From assembly GCA_944326365.1 (NCBI GenBank), contig CALVDR010000001.1, positions 1 to 64,000 of the forward strand: a stretch of DNA of 64,000 nucleotides. Reading direction: 5' to 3'. The notes below the pieces were generated by a model. It was not told where the DNA came from. It did no database searches and saw only the letters and a program-made list of their open reading frames with translations. Shown here in pieces: positions 17,451 to 26,522 of the stretch. Source of the stretch: an uncultured Bacteroidales bacterium. GTDB taxonomy: Bacteria; Bacteroidota; Bacteroidia; Bacteroidales; UBA932. How positions within the stretch are numbered: position 1 is the first letter of the stretch; the number at the start of each line of letters is the position of its first letter. The translations under genes and the position numbers were made by a program.

Positions 17451-18602
17451 TCAAATCGTTTCCCGGAATAGAAAACTTTTGTAAATGTGATAGGTCCACT
17501 CGGCATGCATGGAACCGGAAGCCTGCACGTCAGGTGCCGCCTTGCTCACAGTATAATAGAACACAGGATTCTCCCAGTCCCGGATATAGCCGTAACTGTC
17601 CCTGAGAAGACATGAATTGTGGTTTCTCGGGAAACCGGTATCCGAGGGCATGATCCTGTAAACCGGAGTCCATTCGCCTTTCGACATCCTGAAATCCGAC
17701 AGATTCATGCAGTCTATCTCCTGGGCGACAGGAATATAGGACGGATAGTCGGCAGGATGGGGCTGTACGGGACGTATCATAAGTATCTTGTCTTCCTCCA
17801 TATTCACGGCGAAGTCGGCATTGCAGGTATAATCCCGGCTTTTGCCGTCGACTCCGTACAGTCCTGCCTGTACTATGGTCCTCGGAGGCGTCATGGTGAC
17901 GTTTTCCACATCGCTCATGTCAGCCTCACGCCAGACCACCCGGGTCCCGCTCATATCACCTGTAGTATAGGTCAGAAGGACCTTTCCCTTGCCGTCCAGG
18001 GAAACAGCGGAAGGCTGGCCGACTCCCCAGGAATATACGCCGGTGCCGATAACCTGGTCACCGTCAGTCTGCCAGGTCTTGCATACCAGCTGTTCCGGAT
18101 ACTTTTTCCATGCACCGGAGGCCAGGTCATTGCTGAAAGCCACACCTATTTCATTGTAATACACTCCGTACCTGTTGCCCAGGAAGAACATGGCATAGCG
18201 GAATGTCTCGTCTCCCCACCGGAATTCACCCTCTATCACGGAAGGGTCGCAGGTATGGTGGTCATCCCACGACCCTGATGTCCCGGGCTGAAGGACGCTC
18301 CTTGCCTCGGAAACATCTCCCGACTGCCCTATACGTACATGCCAGATATTGTCGACCATTATCTGATTGTCCGGATTCCCGCAGAAAAACATATCGACGG
18401 AGCCGTCTTCATGAAGAATGGCAGACGGGCAATAGGAATACTTGTCCTGACCCTCAAAGCCGAATATGAATTCGGGGTCGGACATCCGGATCACTTCATA
18501 TCCACCGGACGGACGTATTGCCTCAGGCCCGTCCGGCTTCTCCGAACATGAGCACAGGCAGCACAATATGGAAACTGCTGCCATGTAAGGAAATAGTTTC
18601 AT
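17451..18602 (-). CDS. GH43-like five-bladed beta-propeller lipoprotein
   Basis: This 383-residue lipoprotein (lipobox LCSC near Cys18) resembles the five-bladed propellers of the GH43/GH32/GH62/GH117 superfamily, which mostly act on furanosides. Characteristic pieces are WDDHHTCDPSVI near 115, GVGQPSAVSL near 210, and FPRNHNSCLLRD near 335. The same three motifs recur in the paralogue at 19689. The catalytic acids of a classical GH43 are not obvious, so it may be an uncharacterised branch or a binding protein. It is the last gene of PUL 2, 7 bp after the nucleoside hydrolase. The association suggests action on a pentofuranose-containing ligand, perhaps a riboside, which is inference only. 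Confidence 0.65.
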   Translation of the reverse strand: MKLFPYMAAVSILCCLCSCSEKPDGPEAIRPSGGYEVIRMSDPEFIFGFEGQDKYSYCPSAILHEDGSVDMFFCGNPDNQIMVDNIWHVRIGQSGDVSEARSVLQPGTSGSWDDHHTCDPSVIEGEFRWGDETFRYAMFFLGNRYGVYYNEIGVAFSNDLASGAWKKYPEQLVCKTWQTDGDQVIGTGVYSWGVGQPSAVSLDGKGKVLLTYTTGDMSGTRVVWREADMSDVENVTMTPPRTIVQAGLYGVDGKSRDYTCNADFAVNMEEDKILMIRPVQPHPADYPSYIPVAQEIDCMNLSDFRMSKGEWTPVYRIMPSDTGFPRNHNSCLLRDSYGYIRDWENPVFYYTVSKAAPDVQASGSMHAEWTYHIYKSFLFRETI

Positions 18603-18609
18603 TTTCCCG

Positions 18610-19647
18610 TCAGTTTTCCGTTTTCTGACTTTCAGGAACAGAAGAAATCATCTTCACGAAATGATCCACGATACTCCTGTTCTGCTCTTCGTCCGTAATC
18701 AGATAGTACCGGTTTCCTTCCGGATCAGGGGTGAAAGCAGTAGAACCGTTTTCAGCCACGGTTATCCGGCCAGCAGGTGAAAGGGTGAACATGCTGCCGC
18801 CTTCTACGGCATACAGCAGAGCCGTCAGATCCCATGTCGGTCTGTCATACGGCATCTGCAGATAGCTCTTGTATGCCTCCACTACCGGATGAAGTGCAGT
18901 CCATCCGAAATCATTCTCTATGCTGGACGCCGGATAAAGTATGTCGATACCTACCTCGAACGGAGAAGTGACTATCTTTCCAGGCCATTCCTCGAAAACC
19001 TTTTTCGCTGCAGGAATGTCTTTCACCACGTTGTACTCGCACAGTTCAGGGTTGTTGAAACAGCCCGCCATAGTCGACAGCAGCCTTACCTTTGACGCCA
19101 CGAGTTCTTTTCCTGTCAGAGGGGAGAATTCATCGGCTCCTGTCTCCATGAGTCTTGCGAGATTTGTCGAGAATCCTATGGAAACTATCACCACCGAAGA
19201 ATCAGGCTGCCCTGCAAGTATCTCGCGATAGAGGAGATGGGCATCCGGAAGGTCGGAATAAGAATCCAGAGAGCGGCTGAAAGCAGGTTTCCCTGATGAA
19301 TCCTTCATGCCGCATACTGCCTTGGCGTAATTCACGGCATCGGTTTCGCAGTCGGCTCCGTTCCTGACGATGCCTATCGGGATATCGGAATGGCCGTACC
19401 ATGTATCCATGATGTCCGTAAACTCGGCGGGAGCCTCTCCGTTCTTGTTTATCATTATGGCCAGGACATCGATTTCCTCCGCATCGATATACTTGTGAAG
19501 CATGTCCATCGCCAGCGCGTCATCGACATCGTTTCCGATATCGGTTTCAAGGATTACCTTGAGTCTTGTGTCCTCCTGAGGAGCAGGATGGCATGAAAAG
19601 ACGGTGAAAAGCACCGTGATCAGAAAAAAAACGATTCCTGGTTTCAT
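18610..19647 (-). CDS. Inosine-uridine-type nucleoside hydrolase, exported
   Basis: This 345-residue protein belongs to the nucleoside hydrolase (IUNH) family, which splits N-ribosides into base and ribose. A lipoprotein-like signal peptide (FSCHPAPQ, Cys about 19) puts it in the periplasm or on the outer membrane rather than the cytoplasm. The calcium-binding Asp cluster is seen as LETDIGNDVDDALAM near residues 33-47. The family's mid motif appears as EYNVVKDIPAAKKV near 205, and the late Asp as PTWDLTALL near 285. It lies between two related propeller lipoproteins in PUL 2. Exported nucleoside hydrolases accompany known ribose-scavenging PULs of Bacteroides, which supports a role in releasing ribose from nucleosides. 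Confidence 0.85.
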   Translation of the reverse strand: MKPGIVFFLITVLFTVFSCHPAPQEDTRLKVILETDIGNDVDDALAMDMLHKYIDAEEIDVLAIMINKNGEAPAEFTDIMDTWYGHSDIPIGIVRNGADCETDAVNYAKAVCGMKDSSGKPAFSRSLDSYSDLPDAHLLYREILAGQPDSSVVIVSIGFSTNLARLMETGADEFSPLTGKELVASKVRLLSTMAGCFNNPELCEYNVVKDIPAAKKVFEEWPGKIVTSPFEVGIDILYPASSIENDFGWTALHPVVEAYKSYLQMPYDRPTWDLTALLYAVEGGSMFTLSPAGRITVAENGSTAFTPDPEGNRYYLITDEEQNRSIVDHFVKMISSVPESQKTEN

Positions 19648-19688
19648 ATCCGAAAATTTTTAAGTTTGATATTGATACAAAGATAAGA

Positions 19689-20726
19689 TTATCTTATAAA
19701 ATCCTCCAATCTGAAAGTGGCCGAATACAGGTCGTAAGACCAGAGCCAGTTCTCGCCTGTCACGGCCGGGGTGAAATATACCACAAGCTGCGACTCATCT
19801 GGCAGGTAGCCGTAGAAATCGGTCAGGAAACCGGGGTTGTGGTTTCTCGGGAAACCGCTGTCCTCAGGTCCTATGACATACATTTCCTTCCACTCCGAAG
19901 CATCGCCGGCGATGACTCCGTCTGACAAAGGCCGGTATCTGACCACGCATTCGTCACCTACCCATGTAGGTATCACGGAATCGTCATAGTTCTCTCCTCT
20001 GCGTTCCGACACGGTGAAAATCCAGTCATCCGAAAACACAGGATAAGTATTCGCTTCGAGGAAAGGCACATGGACTTCTTCCCCGATTTCAATATTCTCC
20101 AGGTCGTCAAGTTTTATCTCACGATAGCAATACGGACCGTTTTCCGTGGTGGAATGGTAGAAAAGCATGATGGTAGTGGAATCCTTGACTATCGTGGTGC
20201 TCTGCCCTGTCCCCCACTTGTCCCGTCCTGCATAAGGCACAAGCGGATTTCCTTCGAACTTGATGTAAGGGCCTTCGATATTCTTGGACACGGCAAGTCC
20301 GATCTGATTGTGATTGCAGTCCCACTGGTCCACACCGAGGTAAGTCATGATCCAGTCATAAGTCTCGCCCTTGTACGTGGTACGGAATTTCCTCACATCC
20401 GGGTCGCAGATATGGCAGTCGTCCCAGCCGTCTTCCGACGGTGCCACTATCTGTGTCCCCGGCTGCCAGACATAGCCGTTTTCAGTCGGGATTCCCTTGT
20501 AAAGATACACATAATCCACGATTTTGAAAGGGTCACGGTTCTCGCACAGGAAACCGTATATGATACCGTACTCGTCGATGATGAAGCTCGGGGCATAGTC
20601 ATAATGCCCTGCACCTCCGCTCAGTTCATATCTGACCGATGGTCTGTGTTCCAGGCCAGGTTCCGTGCACTGCACCAGAACCAGACCCGAACACAATGAC
20701 AATAAAAGTTTTGCAAAAGTTTTCAT
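19689..20726 (-). CDS. GH43-like five-bladed beta-propeller lipoprotein (paralogue)
   Basis: This 345-residue lipoprotein (LVQC lipobox near Cys20) is a divergent paralogue of the protein at 17451-18602. Shared marks are YDYAPSFIIDEYG near 42, WDDCHICDPDV near 110, KWGTGQSTTIV near 175 and SGFPRNHNPGFLTD near 290. These place it in the five-bladed propeller superfamily of furanosidases; the catalytic residues are not confidently identified. It starts 9 bp after the FISUMP gene and precedes the nucleoside hydrolase by 41 bp. Two propellers flanking a nucleoside hydrolase is an unusual set and suggests stepwise breakdown of a larger riboside. Confidence 0.62.
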   Translation of the reverse strand: MKTFAKLLLSLCSGLVLVQCTEPGLEHRPSVRYELSGGAGHYDYAPSFIIDEYGIIYGFLCENRDPFKIVDYVYLYKGIPTENGYVWQPGTQIVAPSEDGWDDCHICDPDVRKFRTTYKGETYDWIMTYLGVDQWDCNHNQIGLAVSKNIEGPYIKFEGNPLVPYAGRDKWGTGQSTTIVKDSTTIMLFYHSTTENGPYCYREIKLDDLENIEIGEEVHVPFLEANTYPVFSDDWIFTVSERRGENYDDSVIPTWVGDECVVRYRPLSDGVIAGDASEWKEMYVIGPEDSGFPRNHNPGFLTDFYGYLPDESQLVVYFTPAVTGENWLWSYDLYSATFRLEDFIR

Positions 20727-20735
20727 GGCGTCTTA

Positions 20736-21737
20736 CTACAAATCCTTTACACAACGCACCATTGCGGCCCGTTCCTTATTGCCGTCACCCCAGCCGACCA
20801 GGTCCCGGTATCCGCCGGAATCACCCAATGACATGCCTCCTTTACCTGCATCAGCCTCACTGCCGCTGATGTGGTCAAGTGATGTACCGCTTCTGACAGC
20901 CACGAGCCAGTCCCTGTCTATGGTTCCGTCAGCTTGGCGCCATCCGCTCTGCGGAAGGAACAGACCACCTAACGATTTCAAAGTCTCTTTCGTAGCTGAA
21001 GCAGCAGCTTCTGCAGAAATTCCTACAATGATTCCATCTCTTGAGAACCCAGTATTTGCCGCAGTCACCCAAGTCGCCCCGATATTCCACAACGCTTCCA
21101 TTTCAGCTGTAGTCGGAACTCTGTAGCCCTCAGGACAAGGGTCGTTTTCCGGCAGCCAGTCAGTCCCGTCATTCACATATTCGGAACTCCAGCCCTCAGG
21201 CGCTTCCTTGCCTTCGCTCGGCCATCCCACCTTGCGGTTGAACTGATAATACATGCCTATCTGGTCGACTTCCGCTACAAAGGTTCCCGGAGCATCCACA
21301 TTCTTTGTCGCCCACACCTGTCCGTTTACCAGGACCTCATCTTCGCCGAGGACCAGCGTCCCCTGCAGGACCTTGGCCCTCAGAGTCCGCTCCGCACCGG
21401 TCACGCCTATGACCATGGACCTGTTCACCGTCGGTGAAAATGACGGAGTCACGGTAATCCTTACAGTATCGGCACCTTCTCCCGAAATGCTGCTGAAAGT
21501 ACACCAATCCTCATCTTCCACATTGGTCTCCAGAACTTCCAGTTTCCATGCCTCCTTGCCGGAAATGATCAGGTCGAAATCACCGCCCTCGGCAGGAGGG
21601 ACAATGGCAAGAGGATATACGGAAAAGATATTCTCCGCCGGTCCCATAATGGCATTTTCCGCGGCCTCCTTTTCGCATGAAGCGAAAGACAGTACGGCCG
21701 CTGCCGCTATGACTGAATATTTCAATAATTCTTTCAT
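20736..21737 (-). CDS. FISUMP-domain lipoprotein of PUL 2
   Basis: This 333-residue lipoprotein (SFASCEKEA, Cys about 21) has a BACON-like beta-domain at about 40-125 and a FISUMP domain (TIGR02145 type) from about 140. The latter shows WATKNVDAPGTF, MYYQFNRKVGWP, NDPCPEGYRVPT and a terminal VRCVKDL. It is related to the three PUL 1 lipoproteins but shorter, and lacks the fimbrillin-like part and the extra tail. Its place directly after susD2 (48 bp) is that of a SusE/SusF-like surface binding protein. No catalytic residues are known for this domain. Confidence 0.75.
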   Translation of the reverse strand: MKELLKYSVIAAAAVLSFASCEKEAAENAIMGPAENIFSVYPLAIVPPAEGGDFDLIISGKEAWKLEVLETNVEDEDWCTFSSISGEGADTVRITVTPSFSPTVNRSMVIGVTGAERTLRAKVLQGTLVLGEDEVLVNGQVWATKNVDAPGTFVAEVDQIGMYYQFNRKVGWPSEGKEAPEGWSSEYVNDGTDWLPENDPCPEGYRVPTTAEMEALWNIGATWVTAANTGFSRDGIIVGISAEAAASATKETLKSLGGLFLPQSGWRQADGTIDRDWLVAVRSGTSLDHISGSEADAGKGGMSLGDSGGYRDLVGWGDGNKERAAMVRCVKDL

Positions 21738-21785
21738 GACTTTATTTTTTGAATCTTACACTCGCATCTTCGTGATTGCAGAATT

Positions 21786-23357
21786 CTAATAATTCGGATT
21801 CTGCTTGAGATTAGGATTGTTGTCGCAGTCGCTCTGAGGTATCGGCATCCTGATATGCTTGCCTATGACGAAATTATTGAAGTCGTCGTCACGTCCGGCA
21901 ATCTCATTCAATGTCTCATTGTCATCGATGCCCCAGCGCTTGAGATCCGGCCAGCGGACACATTCCAGCGCCAGTTCCAGGCCGCGCTCTATCTTGATAT
22001 GCTCCCTGAACGCCTCCTTATTCGTGGTAATAAGCGCACCGTCATAGTATTCGCTGTCCTGTATGTCCGGCAGATCCACCCTGTTCCTTACCCTGTTCAC
22101 ATATTCTATGGCCTTGGATGTAGGACTGCCGTTCTGTTCATTCAGCACTTCCGCGTAAAGAAGCAGCATGTCGGCAAGACGGATCAGCCTGAAATTGTTG
22201 TCATTCCAGTAATAGAGAGGACGGGCGTCAGTACTGTATTTCTTGATGAAACATCTGCTTCCCCAGGTATTGTCCCACGGCTTGTCATAAATATTATGGT
22301 CAAGTCCGGGGAAATCAGTGGAGGCACCGTCATACCAGAGAGTGTAGTAAAGCCTCATGTCATATCCTCCGCTGCGGGTCTTTTCCCTCTTGTAGTAATC
22401 CACAAGCCAGCGTCTGGCCTCTATGTTGTTCCAGCCGATGCCTGACGGAGCCTGATTCTGTTCTATCTGCGTACCGAGCTGGGCATTAGGGTCGAAGGCA
22501 TTGTCTGTCTGGTCAAAACCCACATAATGTGCCAGCGAGAAATGTATTTCATACAGGGATTCCCTGTTGTTCTCGGTCTTGTTGCTGAAATTGTCCTGCC
22601 AGTCCGGCTCCAGGTCGTAAAGCGCTTTTCCTTCACCTTCGATGATCCATTCCAGACATCTGGCGGCATCTTCCCATTTGTGATGCTGTGCATATACTTT
22701 GGCCAGCAGGCCGTATGCCGCCCCCTTGGTAGGCCTTCCGGTATTGTTTTCATCCCTGGTAAGAGGCAGAAGGCCGAAGGCTGTCTCCAGATCGGTCTCT
22801 ATCTGGCTCATGACCTCATCTGCAGTCTTTGTTTCAGGTTTGTCGGACGCTGAAGACGTGTGGAGAATCAGAGGGACATTGTCCCAGAGCATGGTGATGT
22901 AATAGTAATACAGAGATCTGAGCCACAATGCCTGTCCTTTCAGGTCATCCCTGTGCTTCTCATCTGAAAAAGGAATGGCATCGATATGGTCCAGGACCTG
23001 GTTCGCCCTGTAAACCGCAGTCCAGTGCTCCCGCCACATCTTGGCATTCGTTTCGGAGAAATTATAGTCGGTGAAAATGAATTTCGTATATTCGTTGAGT
23101 TCTGTCCAGCCTGCATAGCTGACACCGTCATCCGCCATACCGTTCATCTGGGTGTACATGTTTCTCGTCCATGTCCCCTGTCTGTAGAACATCCCGTAAA
23201 CAGCGACCAGTCCTGACTCGATATCGCTTTCGGACTGCCAGAAGTTGCCGGTACTGATGGTATTTTCATTCTTTATATCCAGCATGGACGCATCGCATGC
23301 ACATAGTGCAGACATCAAGGCAGCCATGACCGGAATCATTATCTTTTTCATATTCAT
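21786..23357 (-). CDS. SusD/RagB-like lipoprotein (SusD2)
   Basis: This 523-residue SusD homologue has a lipoprotein signal (LCAC, Cys about 20), the N-terminal SusD motif NFWQSESDIESGLVAVYGMF, and TPR-like helices with LKGQALWLRSLYYYYITMLWDNVPL near 135. The C-terminal region has EHIKIERGLELALECVRWPDLKRWG, matching the SusD consensus, and ends QNPNY. It starts 5 bp after susC2 and forms the SusCD pair of PUL 2. The start may be the ATG at 23357 or two codons later. From the neighbours the ligand may be nucleoside- or riboside-like, which is inference. Confidence 0.93.
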   Translation of the reverse strand: MNMKKIMIPVMAALMSALCACDASMLDIKNENTISTGNFWQSESDIESGLVAVYGMFYRQGTWTRNMYTQMNGMADDGVSYAGWTELNEYTKFIFTDYNFSETNAKMWREHWTAVYRANQVLDHIDAIPFSDEKHRDDLKGQALWLRSLYYYYITMLWDNVPLILHTSSASDKPETKTADEVMSQIETDLETAFGLLPLTRDENNTGRPTKGAAYGLLAKVYAQHHKWEDAARCLEWIIEGEGKALYDLEPDWQDNFSNKTENNRESLYEIHFSLAHYVGFDQTDNAFDPNAQLGTQIEQNQAPSGIGWNNIEARRWLVDYYKREKTRSGGYDMRLYYTLWYDGASTDFPGLDHNIYDKPWDNTWGSRCFIKKYSTDARPLYYWNDNNFRLIRLADMLLLYAEVLNEQNGSPTSKAIEYVNRVRNRVDLPDIQDSEYYDGALITTNKEAFREHIKIERGLELALECVRWPDLKRWGIDDNETLNEIAGRDDDFNNFVIGKHIRMPIPQSDCDNNPNLKQNPNY

Positions 23358-23362
23358 GGATT

Positions 23363-26300
23363 TTAGAAGGTAAATGTTAAACCGAACTGCACTGACCTAG
23401 GATTCGGGAAAGAACATGCATCGTTTCCGATGGTGAATATCCCGCTGTCCGCAAATTCAGGGTCAAGTCCTGAATATTTCGTGAATGTCACGAGATTCTG
23501 CAATGTGACGGACACTTTTATTTCTTCAAAACTTATCTTGTCCATCCATTTCTTAGGGAAAGAATATCCTAACGTGATATCGCTCAGTCTGAAGAACGAA
23601 CCGTCTTCAAGCCAGCGGTCCTGATCCCCCCTGCTGTTCCTCGAATCTCCGTAGATGATTCTCGGACGGTCATTGACAGGATTTTCCTGTGTCCACGGCA
23701 CTATCCCGTTGAAGTTGTTCTGGTTGTTCTGGAAATCACCGGCAGCGGCTGCAGCCCCGTTGTATACTGTCTGTCCGAAACGGCCGTAACCGCTGACATT
23801 CAGGCTCAGGCCCTTGTATGAGACACCGAAATTCAGCCCCATTTCAAGCCACGGCCACGGACTTCCGACGATCTGACGGTCTTCGGAAGAAATGATTCCG
23901 TCATCATTGTAGTCATCATATATAATATCCCCCGGTTCGGCATCCGGCTGGATGACCTTGCCCTTGGAATTCACGTAATTCCGTATCTGCTCTTCATTCT
24001 GGAAAATCCCGTTCATCTTGTACAGATACCACATACCCAGAGGCTGCCCTATTTCCGATATGGACAAAGACTCGTAATACACTGTCTGTCCATAGCCGAG
24101 GTCGAGGACCTTGTTCCTGACATGTGAGAGATTCAGATTTGCATAGTAGCTGAAATCGCCTATGGAATCATTCCATCCCAGATTCAGCTCGAAACCGCTG
24201 TTCTGCAGGCTTCCGGCGTTGACGGCAGGATTCCCGCCCTCATTTCCGGAAGTAGCCAGAATAGGGAGATAAACCAGAAGGTCATCACTGCGTGAATAGA
24301 AATAATCCGCAGAAACCGTAAACCTGCTGCGGAAAGCTGTCAGGTCCACACCCACGTTTGCCGTAGTCTTCCTCTCCCATCTCAGGTCGTCGTTCGTCAG
24401 CCTTGACTGGGTCATTCCGACCAGAATATCATCAGCCGCACCTACAGTAGCCCGCGGAGCCGTATTGATAGTGGCCTGATAGTCCCAGAAGCCGATGCTG
24501 CTGTTTCCCAACGTACCGTAATTGGCCCTGATTTTCAGGTCATCGATGGCAGGGACATCGAAGAATCCCTCTCCGCTGATTCGCCATCCGAGCGATGCAG
24601 AGAAGAAGTTGCCCCAGCGTGTCTTTTCAGGAAGTCTGGAAGTTCCGTCCCTTCTGCCAGTCAGCTGTACCAGATATTTGTCGGCATAGGAATAGTTTAT
24701 TCTGGCCAGATAGGAAATCAGGGAAGATTCGGCATAGCTGCCTCCTGCAGTGGTAGTACCTGTAGCCGAATTCAGAGAGGTGATGTACTCGTCCCCTATT
24801 GTCAGAGGATCCAGTTTCGTGATAGACCTGTATTCTTCATGGAACTTGTTCCATGTGATACCGAACATGGCATTGATGTCATGTTTTCCGAATGTATGGT
24901 CGAACGTATATGTCTGCTCCACGAGAATGTCGGTGTGCTTCGCGCTTTCATAGCCCAGGCTGGCGGCATCGTCACCCTGTCCCATGGTCCAGTTTCCTTT
25001 CTTTCTCAGGGTGTCCGTGGTTCCGAAGTAGCTTTTGTATGCGACATTCAGTTTCGCCTGGAACATCTTGAACAGGTCAAGCTGTCCGTAAATATTGCCG
25101 TACATGTATTCCTCGTCATTCCTTTTCTGCATGAGGTCCTGCATGGCCACAGGATTCAGTCCATAGGAATTCGCCCTGTTCACGTCACCGTAGCCATAAC
25201 CGCCCGGATGCGAAGGATCGTAGACAGGTATGGTAGGCGGCATGCCTATGAAGTCTGACCAAGGATTTCCGTTAAGCAATTTTGTGGAAGATTTTGTGTA
25301 AAAGAAGTTTTCACCGTATGAGAAAATACCTTTTTTGCCGGAGGTATTCACCCTGAAACCGTATTTGTCATAGCCCGTGGCGTACAATGCGCCGTCATCT
25401 ACCATTCTGTTCAAAGAAGTGTAATATTTCAATGTCTCGGTACCTCCGGACAGCGAAACATTGTAATTCTGAAGCACTCCCAGCCCGAGCATTTCGTCCT
25501 GCCAGTCGGTATTCCCGTCATAGTGGTTCTGATATCCTGTGACTGTCCCGACTCCGGACAAGATGGCTTCCGCATAGGCTCTGTCATCATATTTCTTGTA
25601 AGTTTCAGCATCCATCAGATCATAACGCGGCAGCCAGTCAAGCGATACATGAGAATCGAATTTCACTTTCAGTTTACCGGGCGCTCCCTGTTTGGTAGTG
25701 ATGATGACCACTCCATTGGCGGCCCTGGAACCGTAGATGGCTGCAGAAGACGCATCCTTCAATATCTGGATGGACTCGATATCCTCGACATTGACTCCGA
25801 GTTCATTTCCGCCGTAGGCACCGTCGATAATGAACAGCGGAGAGTTGTTCGTCAGACTGCCCAGTCCTCTGATGACCATCGAAGCGTTCGAACCCGGCTG
25901 GCCGCTTGAGGTGATCTTCACGCCTGCCGCCATACCTCGCATGGACTCCACGATGTTTCCTGTATTCCTTTCCGCCAGATCATTTCCCCTGACAGTGGAT
26001 ATGGAACCCAATACGTCTTTTTTCCTGACTGTACCATAGCCGATGACGACGACTTCATCAAGCAGTTTCGAGTCTTCCTTCAGGACTATATCGTATATAG
26101 TCCTTCCCCCCCCCAGTGTAATTCTAACAGTCTCGAAACCGACACAGCTGAATTCCAGAGTCTGCCCTTCCGCGGCAGCGATTTCATACCTGCCGTCCGC
26201 ATCCGTGACAGCTCCGGTCAGGTTCCCGTCATGCCCAGTCACGACGGAAACGCCTACAAGCGGTTCACCGGCTTCGTCAGTCACGATACCGGAGACACGA

Positions 26301-26371
26301 TCCTGTGCGCTCAAATCAGATAGACCGGCAAAAAGAAGAAAAATTGCCAGCAAATTTTTGACCGTTGACAT
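23363..26371 (-). CDS. SusC/RagA-family TonB-dependent transporter (SusC2), poly-G in frame
   Basis: This 1002-residue outer-membrane transporter has a signal peptide to about residue 22, a carboxypeptidase-regulatory-like domain (about 23-98), LLDEVVVIGYGT before the plug, the SusC signature SSAAIYGSRAANGVVIITTK, and a barrel ending in QFGLTFTF. A G9 run at 26106-26114 encodes the glycines at about 86-88 (TLGGGR). That is the same structural position as in SusC1, although the flanking sequence differs. Nine G's keep it in frame, so the gene is ON as sequenced. It is the first gene of PUL 2 and is paired with SusD2. Confidence 0.95.
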   Translation of the reverse strand: MSTVKNLLAIFLLFAGLSDLSAQDRVSGIVTDEAGEPLVGVSVVTGHDGNLTGAVTDADGRYEIAAAEGQTLEFSCVGFETVRITLGGGRTIYDIVLKEDSKLLDEVVVIGYGTVRKKDVLGSISTVRGNDLAERNTGNIVESMRGMAAGVKITSSGQPGSNASMVIRGLGSLTNNSPLFIIDGAYGGNELGVNVEDIESIQILKDASSAAIYGSRAANGVVIITTKQGAPGKLKVKFDSHVSLDWLPRYDLMDAETYKKYDDRAYAEAILSGVGTVTGYQNHYDGNTDWQDEMLGLGVLQNYNVSLSGGTETLKYYTSLNRMVDDGALYATGYDKYGFRVNTSGKKGIFSYGENFFYTKSSTKLLNGNPWSDFIGMPPTIPVYDPSHPGGYGYGDVNRANSYGLNPVAMQDLMQKRNDEEYMYGNIYGQLDLFKMFQAKLNVAYKSYFGTTDTLRKKGNWTMGQGDDAASLGYESAKHTDILVEQTYTFDHTFGKHDINAMFGITWNKFHEEYRSITKLDPLTIGDEYITSLNSATGTTTAGGSYAESSLISYLARINYSYADKYLVQLTGRRDGTSRLPEKTRWGNFFSASLGWRISGEGFFDVPAIDDLKIRANYGTLGNSSIGFWDYQATINTAPRATVGAADDILVGMTQSRLTNDDLRWERKTTANVGVDLTAFRSRFTVSADYFYSRSDDLLVYLPILATSGNEGGNPAVNAGSLQNSGFELNLGWNDSIGDFSYYANLNLSHVRNKVLDLGYGQTVYYESLSISEIGQPLGMWYLYKMNGIFQNEEQIRNYVNSKGKVIQPDAEPGDIIYDDYNDDGIISSEDRQIVGSPWPWLEMGLNFGVSYKGLSLNVSGYGRFGQTVYNGAAAAAGDFQNNQNNFNGIVPWTQENPVNDRPRIIYGDSRNSRGDQDRWLEDGSFFRLSDITLGYSFPKKWMDKISFEEIKVSVTLQNLVTFTKYSGLDPEFADSGIFTIGNDACSFPNPRSVQFGLTFTF
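26106..26114 (-). repeat. Poly-G tract (G9) in susC2
   Basis: Nine C's on the plus strand give coding codons CTG GGG GGG GGA AGG. The tract lies at about codon 86, where susC1 also has G9. It is a candidate slipped-strand phase switch, ON at nine. Confidence 0.75.
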
Positions 26372-26455
26372 AATAAGTTATTAATTAAGTGTTTATAAAT
26401 TTCCAATACAAGAGCATTTCGAATAAGGCTCTTAATTGGCAGTGCTTTTGTTTCT

Positions 26456-26463
26456 CAAATTTA
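26456..26463 (-). promoter_or_regulatory. Possible -7 box of the susC2 promoter
   Basis: The minus strand reads TAAATTTG, matching the Bacteroidota -7 consensus TAnnTTTG, about 85 bp upstream of the susC2 ATG. No good TTTG -33 element was found 19-21 bp upstream, so the call is weak. Confidence 0.35.
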
Positions 26464-26522
26464 TCCGATAAAATCCAATTAATTCATCATCTTTTTAAAA
26501 AAATCCCCTTTTTTGCATAAAA

